Part shown: piece by piece, positions 35,521-45,747 of the stretch
Position numbering within the stretch: position 1 is the stretch's first letter
Layout: each line of letters begins with the position of its first letter
NCBI RefSeq assembly: GCF_016412875.1
Contig: NZ_JAEKPD010000002.1
Span: 124,001 to 188,000, forward strand
Direction of reading: 5' to 3'
Source: Palleronia pontilimi
GTDB lineage: Bacteria > Pseudomonadota > Alphaproteobacteria > Rhodobacterales > Rhodobacteraceae
Length of the DNA: 64,000 nt
Program-made: the position numbers and the translations under genes
The notes under the pieces: generated by a model
The model's input: only the letters and a program-made list of their open reading frames with translations
What the model was told of the DNA's origin: nothing
Databases searched by the model: none

Positions 35521-38379
35521 ATGGCCGAGCTTAAGAACATCGAGGTGCGCGGCGCGCGCGAGCACAATCTGAAAAACATCGACGTGGACATCCCCCGCGA
35601 CCAGCTGGTCGTCATCACGGGACTGTCTGGGTCGGGGAAATCGTCGCTGGCCTTCGACACGATCTATGCCGAAGGACAGCGCCGCTATGTCGAATCGCTG
35701 TCGGCCTATGCGCGGCAGTTCCTGGACATGATGCAGAAGCCCGACGTGGACCATATCAGCGGCCTGTCGCCCGCGATTTCGATCGAGCAGAAGACCACGT
35801 CGAAGAACCCCCGCTCGACCGTGGGCACGGTGACGGAAATCTACGACTACATGCGGCTTCTCTTCGCCCGCGTCGGCACGCCCTATTCCCCCGCCACCGG
35901 TCTGCCCATCGAGGCGCAGCAGGTGCAGGACATGGTCGACCGGGTCATGGAGATGGACGAGGGCACGCGCGGCTACCTGCTGGCGCCCATCATCCGCGAC
36001 CGCAAGGGCGAGTATCGCAAGGAATTTCTGGACCTGCGCAAGCAGGGCTTCCAGCGGGTGAAGGTGGACGGCGAATTCTACGAGCTGGACGAGCCGCCGA
36101 CGCTGGACAAGAAGTTTCGCCACGACATCGACGTGGTCGTGGACCGCATCGTGGTGCGCGAAGGGCTCGAGACACGGCTGGCGGATTCGTTCCGCACGGC
36201 GCTGGACCTGGCCGACGGGATCGCCATCCTCGAGACCGCGCCCGGCGAAGGCGAGCCCGAGCGGCACACGTTTTCCGAGAAATTCGCCTGCCCCGTCAGT
36301 GGCTTCACCATCCCCGAGATCGAGCCGCGGCTGTTTTCCTTCAACGCCCCCTTCGGCGCCTGTCCGTCCTGCGACGGGCTGGGGGTCGAGCTGTTCTTCG
36401 ACGAACGGCTGGTGGTCCCCGACCAGAACCTGAAGATCGCCGACGGTGCGCTGGCGCCCTGGCGCAAGGGCAAAAGCCCGTATTTCCTGCAGACGATCGA
36501 GGCCATCGCCAAGCACTATAAGTTCAAGCAATCGGCCAAGTGGGTGGACCTGTCCGACGAGGTGAAGGCCGTCTTCCTGTTCGGCTCGGGCGACACGCAG
36601 ATCAAGTTCCGCTACGACGAAGGCGGCCGCGTCTACGAGGTCACGCGCCCCTTCGAAGGCGTCATTCCCAACATGGAGCGCCGCTACCGCGAGACGGATT
36701 CGAGCTGGATCCGCGAGGAATTTGAGCGTTACCAGAACAATCGCCCCTGCGGCACCTGCCACGGCTTCCGGCTGCGTCCCGAGGCGCTGGCCGTGAAGAT
36801 CGACGGTCTGCACGTGGGCGAGGTGGTCCAGATGTCGATCCGCGAGGCTTACGAGTGGTGCGAGCGGGTGCCGGGCAGCCTGTCGAAGCAGAAGAACGAG
36901 ATCGCGCGCGCCATTCTCAAGGAAATCCGCGAACGGCTGGGATTCCTGAATAACGTCGGTCTGGAATACCTGACCCTGTCGCGCAACGCGGGCACCCTGT
37001 CGGGTGGCGAGAGCCAGCGCATCCGGCTGGCGAGCCAGATCGGCTCGGGTCTGACCGGCGTGCTTTACGTGCTGGACGAGCCGTCGATCGGCCTGCACCA
37101 GCGCGACAACGACCGGTTGCTGACCACGCTGAAGAACCTGCGCGACCAGGGCAACACGGTGATCGTCGTCGAGCATGACGAGGAAGCGATCCGCGAGGCC
37201 GATTACGTCTTCGATATCGGCCCCGGTGCCGGCGTGCATGGCGGGCAGGTGGTCGCCCACGGCACCCCCGCCGAGATCATCGCGCAGCCGCAAAGCGTGA
37301 CCGGCGACTACCTGGCCGGTCGGCGCGAGATCCCGGTGCCCGCCGAGCGGCGCAAGGGCAAGAAGAAGGCGGTGAAGGTCGTCAAGGCCAGCGGCAACAA
37401 CCTGCGCGACGTGACGGTCGAATACCCGCTGGGCAAGTTCGTTTGCGTGACGGGCGTCAGCGGCGGCGGCAAGTCGACGCTGACCATCGAGACGCTTTTC
37501 AAGACCGCCTCCATGCGGCTGAACGGCGCCCGCCAGACGCCCGCGCCCTGCGAGACGATCAAGGGGCTCGAGCATCTGGACAAGGTCATCGACATCGACC
37601 AGCGGCCCATCGGGCGCACCCCGCGCTCGAACCCGGCCACCTATACCGGCGCTTTCACCCCGATCCGTGACTGGTTCGCGGGGCTGCCTGAGGCGAAGGC
37701 GCGCGGCTACAAGCCCGGGCGGTTCAGCTTCAACGTGAAGGGCGGGCGGTGCGAAGCGTGCCAGGGCGACGGTGTCATCAAGATCGAGATGCACTTTCTG
37801 CCCGACGTCTATGTGGAATGCGAGACCTGCAAGGGGGCGCGCTACAACCGCGAGACCTTGGAAATTCGCTTCAAGGGCAAGAGCATAGCCGACGTTCTTG
37901 ATATGACGGTGGAAGACGCGCAGGACTTCTTCAAGGCGGTGCCGAGCATCCGCGAGAAGATGGACGCTCTGGTGCGCGTGGGCCTCGGCTATATCAAGGT
38001 GGGCCAGCAGGCCACGACCCTGTCAGGCGGCGAGGCGCAGCGCGTGAAGCTGTCGAAGGAACTTGCCAAGCGGTCCACGGGCCGCACGCTCTACATCCTG
38101 GACGAGCCGACCACGGGACTGCATTTCGAGGACGTGCGCAAGCTGCTGGAGGTGCTGCACGAGCTGGTGGACCAGGGCAATTCGGTCGTGGTGATCGAAC
38201 ATAACCTGGACGTCATCAAGACCGCCGACTGGCTGATCGATATCGGACCCGAAGGCGGCGATGGCGGCGGGATGGTCGTGGCGGTCGGCACGCCCGAAGA
38301 CGTGGCCGAGAATGCGGAAAGCCATACCGGCCGCTATCTGAAGCCGATGCTCGGGCTTGGGAAGGTGGCGGCGGAGTAA
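35521..38379 (+). CDS. uvrA: Excinuclease ABC subunit A
   Basis: 952 residues from ATG 35521, which has GAGGGG five bases upstream and gives the usual [19 protein letters not shown] start; ATG 35491 would add ten residues. It has Walker A motifs GLSGSGKSS and GVSGGGKST, signatures LSGGE in both halves, and two zinc modules: CPSCDGLG near the middle and CEACQGDG...CETCKGAR in the second half. UvrA scans DNA for bulky damage and loads UvrB for nucleotide excision repair. A perfect SOS box precedes it. Cytoplasmic. Confidence 0.98.
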   Translation: MAELKNIEVRGAREHNLKNIDVDIPRDQLVVITGLSGSGKSSLAFDTIYAEGQRRYVESLSAYARQFLDMMQKPDVDHISGLSPAISIEQKTTSKNPRSTVGTVTEIYDYMRLLFARVGTPYSPATGLPIEAQQVQDMVDRVMEMDEGTRGYLLAPIIRDRKGEYRKEFLDLRKQGFQRVKVDGEFYELDEPPTLDKKFRHDIDVVVDRIVVREGLETRLADSFRTALDLADGIAILETAPGEGEPERHTFSEKFACPVSGFTIPEIEPRLFSFNAPFGACPSCDGLGVELFFDERLVVPDQNLKIADGALAPWRKGKSPYFLQTIEAIAKHYKFKQSAKWVDLSDEVKAVFLFGSGDTQIKFRYDEGGRVYEVTRPFEGVIPNMERRYRETDSSWIREEFERYQNNRPCGTCHGFRLRPEALAVKIDGLHVGEVVQMSIREAYEWCERVPGSLSKQKNEIARAILKEIRERLGFLNNVGLEYLTLSRNAGTLSGGESQRIRLASQIGSGLTGVLYVLDEPSIGLHQRDNDRLLTTLKNLRDQGNTVIVVEHDEEAIREADYVFDIGPGAGVHGGQVVAHGTPAEIIAQPQSVTGDYLAGRREIPVPAERRKGKKKAVKVVKASGNNLRDVTVEYPLGKFVCVTGVSGGGKSTLTIETLFKTASMRLNGARQTPAPCETIKGLEHLDKVIDIDQRPIGRTPRSNPATYTGAFTPIRDWFAGLPEAKARGYKPGRFSFNVKGGRCEACQGDGVIKIEMHFLPDVYVECETCKGARYNRETLEIRFKGKSIADVLDMTVEDAQDFFKAVPSIREKMDALVRVGLGYIKVGQQATTLSGGEAQRVKLSKELAKRSTGRTLYILDEPTTGLHFEDVRKLLEVLHELVDQGNSVVVIEHNLDVIKTADWLIDIGPEGGDGGGMVVAVGTPEDVAENAESHTGRYLKPMLGLGKVAAE

Positions 38380-38439
38380 GAGCCACGATCTGGTCGAAAT
38401 CCATTGCTAGGCTGCGCTGGGATGCCAAGGAGAAACCCA

Positions 38440-38823
38440 GTGAGCCATGCAACGGGGTTGAAATTCACCCCGTTCCTTCTGCTTGCTGCGCTTGCCCCGG
38501 CGCAGGCAAGCCAGCCGATCCACGAAAGCCTTGTGGAACGTGGCGTTCTGGTCGATGCGATGATCGGCCAGCAGACGCCCATAGTGGGCTCGTCCGACTT
38601 TCTGGATATGTATGTGCATGCCGCAGAGCAGTTTCGCCTAGAGGCGACGCGGCGCAGCGACGCCGCCTATGTCGGCGAGATGTCGCGCCGGAAGCTGCAC
38701 GTCTGGGAGGATCGGTGGGACGCAGGCGATTGGGACGATCCGGCAAACCGTGGTGAGCTTGTCGATTGGTGGACCTACTGCTTCAAGCTCTACGATCACG
38801 TGGGTCTGACCGGGCCACGATAG
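38440..38823 (+). CDS. Secreted hypothetical protein
   Basis: 127 residues from GTG 38440, which has AAGGAG seven bases upstream; ATG 38422 in the same frame lacks this spacing. The start includes a hydrophobic signal (TPFLLLAALAPAQASQP) with AQA|S cleavage. The mature part is about 100 residues with acidic and Trp-rich stretches (HVWEDRWDAGDWDD) and a single Cys. I recognise no domain. It is followed by a convergent small secreted protein gene. Confidence 0.65.
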   Translation: MSHATGLKFTPFLLLAALAPAQASQPIHESLVERGVLVDAMIGQQTPIVGSSDFLDMYVHAAEQFRLEATRRSDAAYVGEMSRRKLHVWEDRWDAGDWDDPANRGELVDWWTYCFKLYDHVGLTGPR

Positions 38824-38860
38824 GCCCGGGCGATCTTCGTTGGATCGGTGTGCGGACGCG

Positions 38861-39247
38861 TCAGTTCAGGACCAGGTCCGCCAGGCGGAGGATATCCAGG
38901 ATTTCGCGGCTGTCACGCTGCACGCGGTAGATCATGTCGTCGCGGCGATAGAAGCGCTCGCCATCGTTCAACCGGACGCCGTACCGCTCGTAGTCGCGCC
39001 AGCGATCGAAGTCGCGATCAAGGGTGTCACCGATCCGGTAGTCGCGTCTGACGCCCTTCTTGGCCAGGCCGGGCGGGACGCAGGCGGGCGATTTCTTGGC
39101 CAGGCCCGGCGGGCAGCCCTGCGCGGCCTGGAAGTTGCCGTGCTTGTTCCCGCCGTTGCCCTTGTGACCGTTGGACTTGTGGTTCCCGGCCAAAGCGGGG
39201 GCGGCAGCAAGCGCGAGGGCTAGGGTGGCAGTGACGATGCGGTTCAT
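38861..39247 (-). CDS. Secreted hypothetical protein with PPGLAKK repeats
   Basis: 128 residues. Signal peptide MNRIVTATLALALAAAPALAG. The mature start is Gly/Asn/His/Lys-rich. Then comes the repeat CPPGLAKKSPACVPPGLAKKG, the pattern seen in periplasmic proteins of Rhodobacterales with RcnB-like or excalibur-like regions. The C-terminal RRDDMIYRVQRDSREILDIL is similar to the end of the next gene at 39345-39686 (RDIYRVDRTSLEILERI). Function is unknown; the Asn/His-rich part might bind metal. Confidence 0.75.
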   Translation of the reverse strand: MNRIVTATLALALAAAPALAGNHKSNGHKGNGGNKHGNFQAAQGCPPGLAKKSPACVPPGLAKKGVRRDYRIGDTLDRDFDRWRDYERYGVRLNDGERFYRRDDMIYRVQRDSREILDILRLADLVLN

Positions 39248-39344
39248 GGCGGGCCTCGATTGGGTTCGGGATTGGCTTGGACACTCTCAACGCAGATTGC
39301 GAGGCGAATGTCCCGTCACGGTGGCGCGATCGGCAGGGATTTGC

Positions 39345-39686
39345 CTAATCGCGGATGCGTTCGAGGATTTCGAGCGATGTGCGGTCCACCCGGTAAATGT
39401 CACGGTCGAGCTTCACGTAAACCCAGCCGTCGCGCACGGGTGGTAAGCCCAGATACGCCGTGCCCAGCAGGATGTTGAAGTCTTCGCGCGGCAGGACGCT
39501 GCCAATCTCGGGACCGCGTGGGGCAGTGCGCACGCTGACGGGCACGCTGCGCCAGGATCCCGCCTGACGGTCGATCGTCCGCTCGAAGGCAGACGTGCTG
39601 CGACACTCGACCTCGCCCACGCTTTTGAAGCACGCATGGGCCGGTGAGGAAAAGACGATTGCGATCAGGACGATGAGATGGCGCAT
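39345..39686 (-). CDS. Secreted hypothetical protein
   Basis: 113 residues from ATG 39686; MRHLIVLIAIVFSSPAHACF is a Sec signal peptide. The mature part has two Cys (ACFKSVGEVECRS) that could pair. The C-terminal part (VRDGWVYVKLDRDIYRVDRT) resembles an SH3-like surface repeat, and its last 17 residues resemble the end of the neighbouring 38861-39247 protein. No family recognised. The two genes are tandem on the minus strand 97 bp apart. Confidence 0.65.
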   Translation of the reverse strand: MRHLIVLIAIVFSSPAHACFKSVGEVECRSTSAFERTIDRQAGSWRSVPVSVRTAPRGPEIGSVLPREDFNILLGTAYLGLPPVRDGWVYVKLDRDIYRVDRTSLEILERIRD

Positions 39687-39721
39687 GAGATCAAAACGCC
39701 GATTCCGCGGTGCGGTTCCGC

Positions 39722-40501
39722 TCAGGCGTCGAGCTCGACCCAGACGGGGACGTGATCGCTGGGCTTTTCCCGAGCGCGCACGTCCTTTTCGATCCAGCAG
39801 TCGCGCAGCAGGTCGGCGGCCTGCGGGGTCATCAGGTGGTGATCGATCCGGATGCCGTCGTTGCGGTCGAAGGCGTTGGCCTGGTAGTCCCAGAAGCTGT
39901 AATGGCCGCCGCCTTGGTGACAGGCCCGGAAGGCGTCGGTCAGGCCCAGGTGAAGGCATCGCCGGAACGCCTCGCGCGAGGGCTGCATCGCCAGCGCATC
40001 GTCACGCCAGGCGTCGGGGCGCGCGGCGTCTTCGTCCTGCGGGATCACGTTGAAGTCGCCGCAGAAGATCGCGGGCTCTTCGGTCGCCAGGACCTGCTCC
40101 ATCCGGTCGTGCAGACGGTCCATCCAAGCCAGCTTGTAGTCGTATTTCGGCCCCGGGGCGGGGTTGCCGTTGGGCAGGTAGAGCCCGCAGACCCGCACGG
40201 CGCGGTCGCCCATCACCGTGGCTTCGATATAGCGGGCCTGTTCGTCGTTCTCGTCGCCGGGCAGGCCGCGCGTGATATCCTCGAGCGGCAGTTTCGACAG
40301 GATAGCGACGCCGTTGAAGCCCTTCTGGCCATGGGTCTCGACGGTGTAGCCCAGATCCTCGATCACCGCGCGCGGGAAGCCATCGTCGACCGACTTGATC
40401 TCTTGCAAGAGGGCCACGTCGGGCGCGCTGTCCGACAGCCAGTGGGTCAGGCCGTCGATCCGCGCCTTGATGCCGTTGATGTTGAAGGTGGCGATTTTCA
40501 T
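39722..40501 (-). CDS. xthA: Exodeoxyribonuclease III
   Basis: 259 residues, the usual length. The catalytic pattern is complete: MKIATFNINGIKARI, Glu in LLQEIKSVDD, YLPNGNP, CGDFNVIPQDEDAARPD, and SDHVPVWVEL at the C-terminus. XthA is an AP endonuclease and 3'-5' exonuclease in base excision repair. It lies 35 bp upstream of the secreted protein gene and is separated by 43 bp from erpA on the same strand. Confidence 0.96.
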   Translation of the reverse strand: MKIATFNINGIKARIDGLTHWLSDSAPDVALLQEIKSVDDGFPRAVIEDLGYTVETHGQKGFNGVAILSKLPLEDITRGLPGDENDEQARYIEATVMGDRAVRVCGLYLPNGNPAPGPKYDYKLAWMDRLHDRMEQVLATEEPAIFCGDFNVIPQDEDAARPDAWRDDALAMQPSREAFRRCLHLGLTDAFRACHQGGGHYSFWDYQANAFDRNDGIRIDHHLMTPQAADLLRDCWIEKDVRAREKPSDHVPVWVELDA

Positions 40502-40544
40502 GGCCCGGTTCTGGCCGAAAGACCGGGCCGGGGCAAGCCGGGTA

Positions 40545-40868
40545 TCACATGGAAAACGACGTGCCGCAGCCGCAGGACGAGGTGGCGTTGGGATTTTCGA
40601 TCACGAAGCGCGCGCCGATCAGCTCGTCGCTGAAATCGATCACAGCGCCCGCGAGGAAAGGCAGGGACACGCTGTCGACCAGCACCCGCTCGCCGTCCTT
40701 TTCGAGCACCAGGTCGTCATCGGCAGGGGCGTCGAGCTTGATTTCATACTGGAAACCCGAGCAGCCGCCCCCTTCGACCGCGACGCGCAGGGCCTGACCC
40801 TGCTCGGATGCGCCGATCTCGGACAGGCGGGCAAAAGCGCGATCGGTGACTTTCGGCGGAAGGTTCAT
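40545..40868 (-). CDS. erpA: Iron-sulfur cluster insertion protein ErpA (A-type carrier)
   Basis: 107 residues from ATG 40868. The A-type HesB/IscA signature is present: GGGCSGFQYEI near residue 35 and SSCGCGTSF at the end, giving the three cluster-binding Cys. The protein delivers Fe-S clusters to target enzymes. The gene diverges from the dGTPase-family gene with 75 bp between starts, which includes an AT-rich AAATATAAGG likely to hold promoter elements. Confidence 0.93.
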   Translation of the reverse strand: MNLPPKVTDRAFARLSEIGASEQGQALRVAVEGGGCSGFQYEIKLDAPADDDLVLEKDGERVLVDSVSLPFLAGAVIDFSDELIGARFVIENPNATSSCGCGTSFSM

Positions 40869-40943
40869 GCTGTGTTCGCCCTGCATTGGTGGAGCATTGC
40901 AAATATAAGGGGCACCAAGAGCGACAACAAGATTGGCTTGGAC

Positions 40944-42095
40944 ATGCAGGCGATATTTGCGGCGGATCCCGAGCGATCTCGCGGGCGGCTTCACGCGGAA
41001 GAAGAAAGCGCGCACCGGTCGTGTTTTCAGCGCGACCGCGACCGGATCATCCACGCAAGCGCCTTTCGGCGGCTGAAACACAAGACTCAGGTCTTCATCG
41101 AGCACGAGGGCGATTATTTCCGGACGCGGCTGACCCATTCCATCGAGGTGGGGCAGGTGGCGCGGACGATCGCCGGCGTGCTCGGGCTGAACATCGCGCT
41201 GACAGAAGCCGTGGCACTGGCCCACGACCTGGGGCATCCGCCCTTTGGGCATACGGGCGAGGATGCGCTGGAACGGCTGATGGCACCCTATGGCGGGTTC
41301 GATCACAACGCGCAGGCTATCCGGATCGTGACGTCTCTGGAGCGTCATTACGCCGAATTCGACGGTCTGAACCTGACCTGGGAAACGCTGGAAGGGATCG
41401 CCAAGCACAATGGCCCTGTATCCGAACCGATCCCCTACGCGCTGGCCGATTACAACCTGCGCCACGATCTGGAACTGCACACCCATGCCAGCGCCGAGGC
41501 CCAGGTGGCCGCGCTGGCCGACGACATCGCCTATAACAACCACGATCTGCACGACGGGCTGAGGGCAGAGTTGTTTTCGACCGACGAGCTGGCCGAGCTT
41601 CCGCTGCTGCAGGGGTGTTTCGCGCGGGTGGACGCGCTTTATCCCGGTCTGAACTACTACCGCCGACGGCATGAAGCCCTGCGCCGCTTCTTCGGTCTGC
41701 TGGTCGAGGACGTGATCGCCGAAGCGCGGCAGCGCTTGGCCGCGCTCGATCCGCAAAGTGCCGCGGAGGTTCGGATGGCGGGCGCGCCGATCATCCGCTT
41801 TTCGCAGCCGGTCTGGCACGATCTGCAGGTGATCCGCGATTTCCTGTTTCACCGGATGTACCGGGCCCCCGGCGTGGTCGAGATGCGCGCCAAGGTCACG
41901 CAGGTGGTCGAGGGCCTGTTCCCGCTGTTCATGGAGCGCACCGACCTTCTGCCGAAGCAATGGCGCAAGGATGTCGAGGACGCGCGCGACGAGACCGCGC
42001 TGGCGCGGATCGTGCTGGATTACATCGCGGGCATGACAGACCGCTTCGCGATCCAGGAGCACGAACGGCTGGTGGGCGATCACCTGGAAATCTGA
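40944..42095 (+). CDS. dgt: Deoxyguanosinetriphosphate triphosphohydrolase family protein
   Basis: 383 residues from ATG 40944; the open frame upstream overlaps erpA and is not part of it. The HD motifs are HSIEVGQVARTI, AHDLGHPPFGHTGEDALE and ALADDIAYNNHDLHDGL. Residues DRDRIIHASAFRRLKHKTQV form the conserved N-terminal substrate-side element. It hydrolyses dNTPs to deoxynucleosides and triphosphate, setting pool levels. Short type 2-like form, common in alphaproteobacteria. Convergent with the GH13 gene. Confidence 0.9.
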   Translation: MQAIFAADPERSRGRLHAEEESAHRSCFQRDRDRIIHASAFRRLKHKTQVFIEHEGDYFRTRLTHSIEVGQVARTIAGVLGLNIALTEAVALAHDLGHPPFGHTGEDALERLMAPYGGFDHNAQAIRIVTSLERHYAEFDGLNLTWETLEGIAKHNGPVSEPIPYALADYNLRHDLELHTHASAEAQVAALADDIAYNNHDLHDGLRAELFSTDELAELPLLQGCFARVDALYPGLNYYRRRHEALRRFFGLLVEDVIAEARQRLAALDPQSAAEVRMAGAPIIRFSQPVWHDLQVIRDFLFHRMYRAPGVVEMRAKVTQVVEGLFPLFMERTDLLPKQWRKDVEDARDETALARIVLDYIAGMTDRFAIQEHERLVGDHLEI

Positions 42096-42125
42096 CACCG
42101 TCGATTGGCTCTCGGGACGCCGCCG

Positions 42126-43694
42126 TCAGGCCGACAGGATCACCCCTTCGTTCGGCCGCAGGCTCTGAGCGCCATTTTCGCCCAGGCCATCGGGATGCGT
42201 CGACAGCAGCGGCGTGCCGGGGCAGGGCATGGGTTGATCGCGGTCGGTGAAGTTCAGAGCGACGTTCAGCGTCCGGCCTTGGTGGCTGCGGGCATAGGCC
42301 AGCGTGGCGTCGTCGGCGTGGAGCAGCGACCAGTCCCCGGCCGACAGGGCGGGTTCGCGCCGCCGCAGGTCGATCAGCGCGCGATGAAGCGTCAGCATTG
42401 AGCGCGGATCGTCGCCTTGCGCCGCGGCGGACGGGACCGAGGACAGCGGCAGCCACGGCGTGCCGGTGGTGAAGCCGCGGCCTGGACCGTCGTCCCACGG
42501 CATCGGAATGCGCACGGGATCGCGTCCCAGCCCGCTTCCGGGGTTGTTCAGCGCCCAGGGGTCCTGGATCAGGTGGTCCGGCACGGCTTCGTTGACCATC
42601 CCCAGCTCGTCGCCCTGCCAGATCGTCGGCGTGCCGCGCAAGGTCAGCAAGAGCATCGCAGCCGCGCGGGCCACATCGTGTCCCCACCGGGTGGCGACCC
42701 GGTCGCGGTCGTGGTTGCCCAGCACCCAATTGGGCCAGCCGCCGGGCGGCAGGGCGGCTTCGTAGGTCTGGATGAAGTCGGCGATCTTGCGCGGATCCCA
42801 AGCCGATTCGATGAGCTGGAAGTTGAACGGCAAGTGGAAGCCGTCCAGGTCGTCGCCGTAATAGCGCATGACCTCGTCCAGCGTGCCGTAGGCTTCGCCG
42901 ACCAGCACGCGCTCGGGGAATGCGTCGGCCACGGCGCGCATTTCGGTCACGGCGTCGAAGCCCGCGGGCTGGTGCGACGACCACTTGCGCAGCAGCGACC
43001 GGGCGGGGCCCTGGCCGGGCTGCCAGTCGGGGTTCGGCGGGTTGTCGCGGCACTGGTCGTCCGGGGCCAGGTGTTCGACCGCATCGACCCGGAACCCGTC
43101 CACGCCGCGGTCGAACCAGGTCCGCATCGCGTCGTGGATCGCCGCGCGCACCTGCGGGTTGCGCCAGTTCAGCGCGGGCTGCTCGACCATGTAGATATGC
43201 AAGTAATACTGCCCGGTCGCCTCGTCCCATTCCCAGGCCGAGCCGCCGAATTCCGCGATCCAGTTGGAGGGCGGGCCGCCATCGGGGCCGGGATCGCGCC
43301 AGACATACCAGTCGCGCTTGGGCGCCGTGCGCGAGCTGCGCGCCTCGACGAACCAGGGGTGCTGGTCCGAGCTGTGCGACGGCACCAGGTCCAGCAGCAG
43401 TTTCAGACCGTGGTCCTTGGCGGCGCGGACCAAAGTTTCGAAATCCTCGAGCGTGCCGAACAGGGGCTCGACTTCGGTATAGTCGCTCACGTCGTAGCCC
43501 GCATCCTTCATGGGTGACGGGTAGATCGGCGAGATCCAGATCGCATCCACGCCGAGGGACTTCACGTGCGGCAGGCGCTGCACGATGCCCGGCAGATCCC
43601 CCACGCCGCTGCCCGACGAATCCTGGAACGACCGCGGGTAGATCTGGTAGATGATGCCGTCCTTCCACCACTCGCGGCGGGCTGGGTCTGTCAT
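42126..43694 (-). CDS. Glycoside hydrolase family 13 alpha-glucosidase
   Basis: 522 residues from ATG 43694 with AAGGAG six bases upstream. The GH13 regions are in order: DLVPSHSSDQHPWF (region I), GFRVDAVEHL with the nucleophile Asp (II), VLVGEAYG with the acid/base Glu (III), and VLGNHDRDRVATRWG (IV). The start WWKDGIIYQIYPRSFQDS is typical of oligo-1,6-glucosidase and alpha-glucosidase members. It is a cytoplasmic enzyme with no signal peptide. It diverges from the antiporter gene. Exact linkage preference cannot be read. Confidence 0.92.
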   Translation of the reverse strand: MTDPARREWWKDGIIYQIYPRSFQDSSGSGVGDLPGIVQRLPHVKSLGVDAIWISPIYPSPMKDAGYDVSDYTEVEPLFGTLEDFETLVRAAKDHGLKLLLDLVPSHSSDQHPWFVEARSSRTAPKRDWYVWRDPGPDGGPPSNWIAEFGGSAWEWDEATGQYYLHIYMVEQPALNWRNPQVRAAIHDAMRTWFDRGVDGFRVDAVEHLAPDDQCRDNPPNPDWQPGQGPARSLLRKWSSHQPAGFDAVTEMRAVADAFPERVLVGEAYGTLDEVMRYYGDDLDGFHLPFNFQLIESAWDPRKIADFIQTYEAALPPGGWPNWVLGNHDRDRVATRWGHDVARAAAMLLLTLRGTPTIWQGDELGMVNEAVPDHLIQDPWALNNPGSGLGRDPVRIPMPWDDGPGRGFTTGTPWLPLSSVPSAAAQGDDPRSMLTLHRALIDLRRREPALSAGDWSLLHADDATLAYARSHQGRTLNVALNFTDRDQPMPCPGTPLLSTHPDGLGENGAQSLRPNEGVILSA

Positions 43695-43828
43695 TTGGGG
43701 CTCCTTGACGTTCGGTTCGATCTAAAAGCGTGGACTTCGGGGTGCAAGCAGGCTCGCCCCCACCGTGGTTTGCGCTAAATAGGGGTCCGTATGTGCGTGT
43801 GTGCGCGGCAAAAAGGACGGACAAGCGG

Positions 43829-45682
43829 ATGGCGACAGGAGTGGAAGGTGCGTTGAGCCCGGTGGCAGCGATCGCGCTGGTGGGCGTGCTTGGCGTCGGA
43901 AGCCAGTGGCTGGCCTGGGTGCTGCGGATGCCCGCCATCGTGCTGATGCTCGCGGCTGGCATTATCGCGGGCCCGCTTCTGGGCATCTTCGATCCCGCGC
44001 GTGACATCGGGCCGTTATACGGGCCTATGATCTCGATCGCGGTGGCGATTATCCTGTTCGAAGGCGGCCTGACCCTGAACTTCCACACGTTGCGCGATGC
44101 GGCGGAAGGGGTGAAACGGCTGGTCTTCATCGGCGCGCCGCTGGGCTGGCTGCTGAGCACGCTGGCCCTGCGTTACGGCGCGGGCACCACGTGGGAAACG
44201 GCGGCGGTCTTCGGCGGCATCATGATCGTGACCGGCCCGACGGTGATCGCGCCGCTCCTGCGCTCGGCCCGGCTGGCGCGCAGGCCCGCGGCCCTGCTGC
44301 AATGGGAAGCGATCCTGAACGATCCCATCGGAGCGCTGGCGGCCGTGCTGGCCTTCGAGGTGGTGTTGGTCCTGCGCACCGCCGAGCAGGCGGGCGAGGC
44401 CGTGTTTTCGCTGGTATCGGGCATCCTGATCGCCTGCGCGCTGGGCGTGGCGGGCGGCTATGGCATGGCGTGGGCCTATCGGCGGGCGAAGGTGCCGGAA
44501 TACATGAAGGTGCCGGTCCTTTTCGCGAGTCTCTTGGCCGTCTTCGCGGTCTCGAACGAGATCCTGCACGAATCCGGCCTGCTGGCCGTGACGATTATGG
44601 GCGTCGTGATCGCGAATGCGAACCTGCCGTCCTACGAAGAGCTGCGCCGCTTCAAGGAGCACGCGACGATCCTGCTGGTGTCGGGCGTCTTCATCCTGCT
44701 GGCCGCATCGCTGGATTTCAACGCGCTGAGCCAACTGACATGGCGCGCGGGCGTGTTCGTGGTGGTGGTGCTGTCCATCGCGCGGCCGGTGACGGTGCTG
44801 GCGGCGCTGGCGACGACCAAGATCCCGTGGAAGGAACAGATCCTGGTGGCGACGACCGGCCCGCGCGGCGTGGTGCTGATCGCGGTCGCGGGCCTTTTCG
44901 GCGAGCGGCTGGTCGAGTTGGGCGTCGAAGACGGTGGCATCATCGGTCCGCTGGCCTTCATCCTGGTGGCCGCATCGGTGGTGGTGCACGGCTTCACGCT
45001 GAAGCCCTTCGCCAAGTTCCTTGGGCTCACGGCGGCCGAGACACCCGGCGTCCTTCTGGTGGGCGGATCCCGCTGGACGACGGCGCTGGCCGAGACGCTG
45101 AAAAAGGCCGAGATCCCGGTGCTCATCACCGACCCGAACCGCGGCCATCTGCGGCGCGCGCGCGAGGCGGGCATCGACACGTTCTTCGGCGATATCCTGT
45201 CGGAAGCCGCCGAGATGCGGATCGAGCTGAACGGCTACAAGATCGTCGTCGCCGCCACCGACAACGACGCCTACAACACGCTGGTCGCCACCGATCTGGG
45301 CCCGCATTTCGGGCGCGAGAACGTGTACCAGATCGCGCGCGACAAGGCAGGCTACGCGCGCCACGCGCTGCCCTCGACGCTTGGCGGACGCTCACTGGCG
45401 TCGGAGGCCACGTATAACGAGCTCAACCGCCTGATGTGGAACGACTGGGCGTTCAGCGTCACCAAGCTGACCGAGGAATATACCCGCGAGAAATGGCGCG
45501 CGGACCGCCCCGAGGCACGGCTTCTGGCGTGGATCGACACCGAAGGCGAGCCGCATTTCGTCACCGACGACGAAGAAGCGAAAGCGGGCCCGGGCGTCCG
45601 GCTGGTGTCGATGCTGCCGCCCGGCGAGACCGAGCAGGAAGGCGACGCGCCCGCCCCCGATGCCGAGGCCAGTGCCGCGTGA
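43829..45682 (+). CDS. Cation:proton antiporter with C-terminal TrkA-N (RCK) domain
   Basis: 617 residues from ATG 43829 (weak AAGGACGG upstream); earlier starts add only low-complexity residues. Residues about 1-395 form a CPA1-type antiporter with many hydrophobic segments; GPTVIAPLLRS and NDPIGALAAVLAFEVVL are characteristic. From about residue 412 a Rossmann-like RCK domain begins (GVLLVGGSRWTTALAETL), with VAATDNDAYNTLVA later. The nucleotide-binding domain probably gates exchange. The C-terminus is acidic. It could serve Na+ or K+ and pH balance at the inner membrane. Confidence 0.9.
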   Translation: MATGVEGALSPVAAIALVGVLGVGSQWLAWVLRMPAIVLMLAAGIIAGPLLGIFDPARDIGPLYGPMISIAVAIILFEGGLTLNFHTLRDAAEGVKRLVFIGAPLGWLLSTLALRYGAGTTWETAAVFGGIMIVTGPTVIAPLLRSARLARRPAALLQWEAILNDPIGALAAVLAFEVVLVLRTAEQAGEAVFSLVSGILIACALGVAGGYGMAWAYRRAKVPEYMKVPVLFASLLAVFAVSNEILHESGLLAVTIMGVVIANANLPSYEELRRFKEHATILLVSGVFILLAASLDFNALSQLTWRAGVFVVVVLSIARPVTVLAALATTKIPWKEQILVATTGPRGVVLIAVAGLFGERLVELGVEDGGIIGPLAFILVAASVVVHGFTLKPFAKFLGLTAAETPGVLLVGGSRWTTALAETLKKAEIPVLITDPNRGHLRRAREAGIDTFFGDILSEAAEMRIELNGYKIVVAATDNDAYNTLVATDLGPHFGRENVYQIARDKAGYARHALPSTLGGRSLASEATYNELNRLMWNDWAFSVTKLTEEYTREKWRADRPEARLLAWIDTEGEPHFVTDDEEAKAGPGVRLVSMLPPGETEQEGDAPAPDAEASAA

Positions 45683-45747
45683 GCGATTGACCCGGTGGCG
45701 CGGGGTGGTATGACCGCCCGCGACAACGCGCCCTGAGGATTGATGTG

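Noticed and set aside
35494-37794. A 766-codon open frame on the minus strand
   Set aside because: It is antisense to uvrA, has no recognisable domain and a composition rich in His, Asp and Val.
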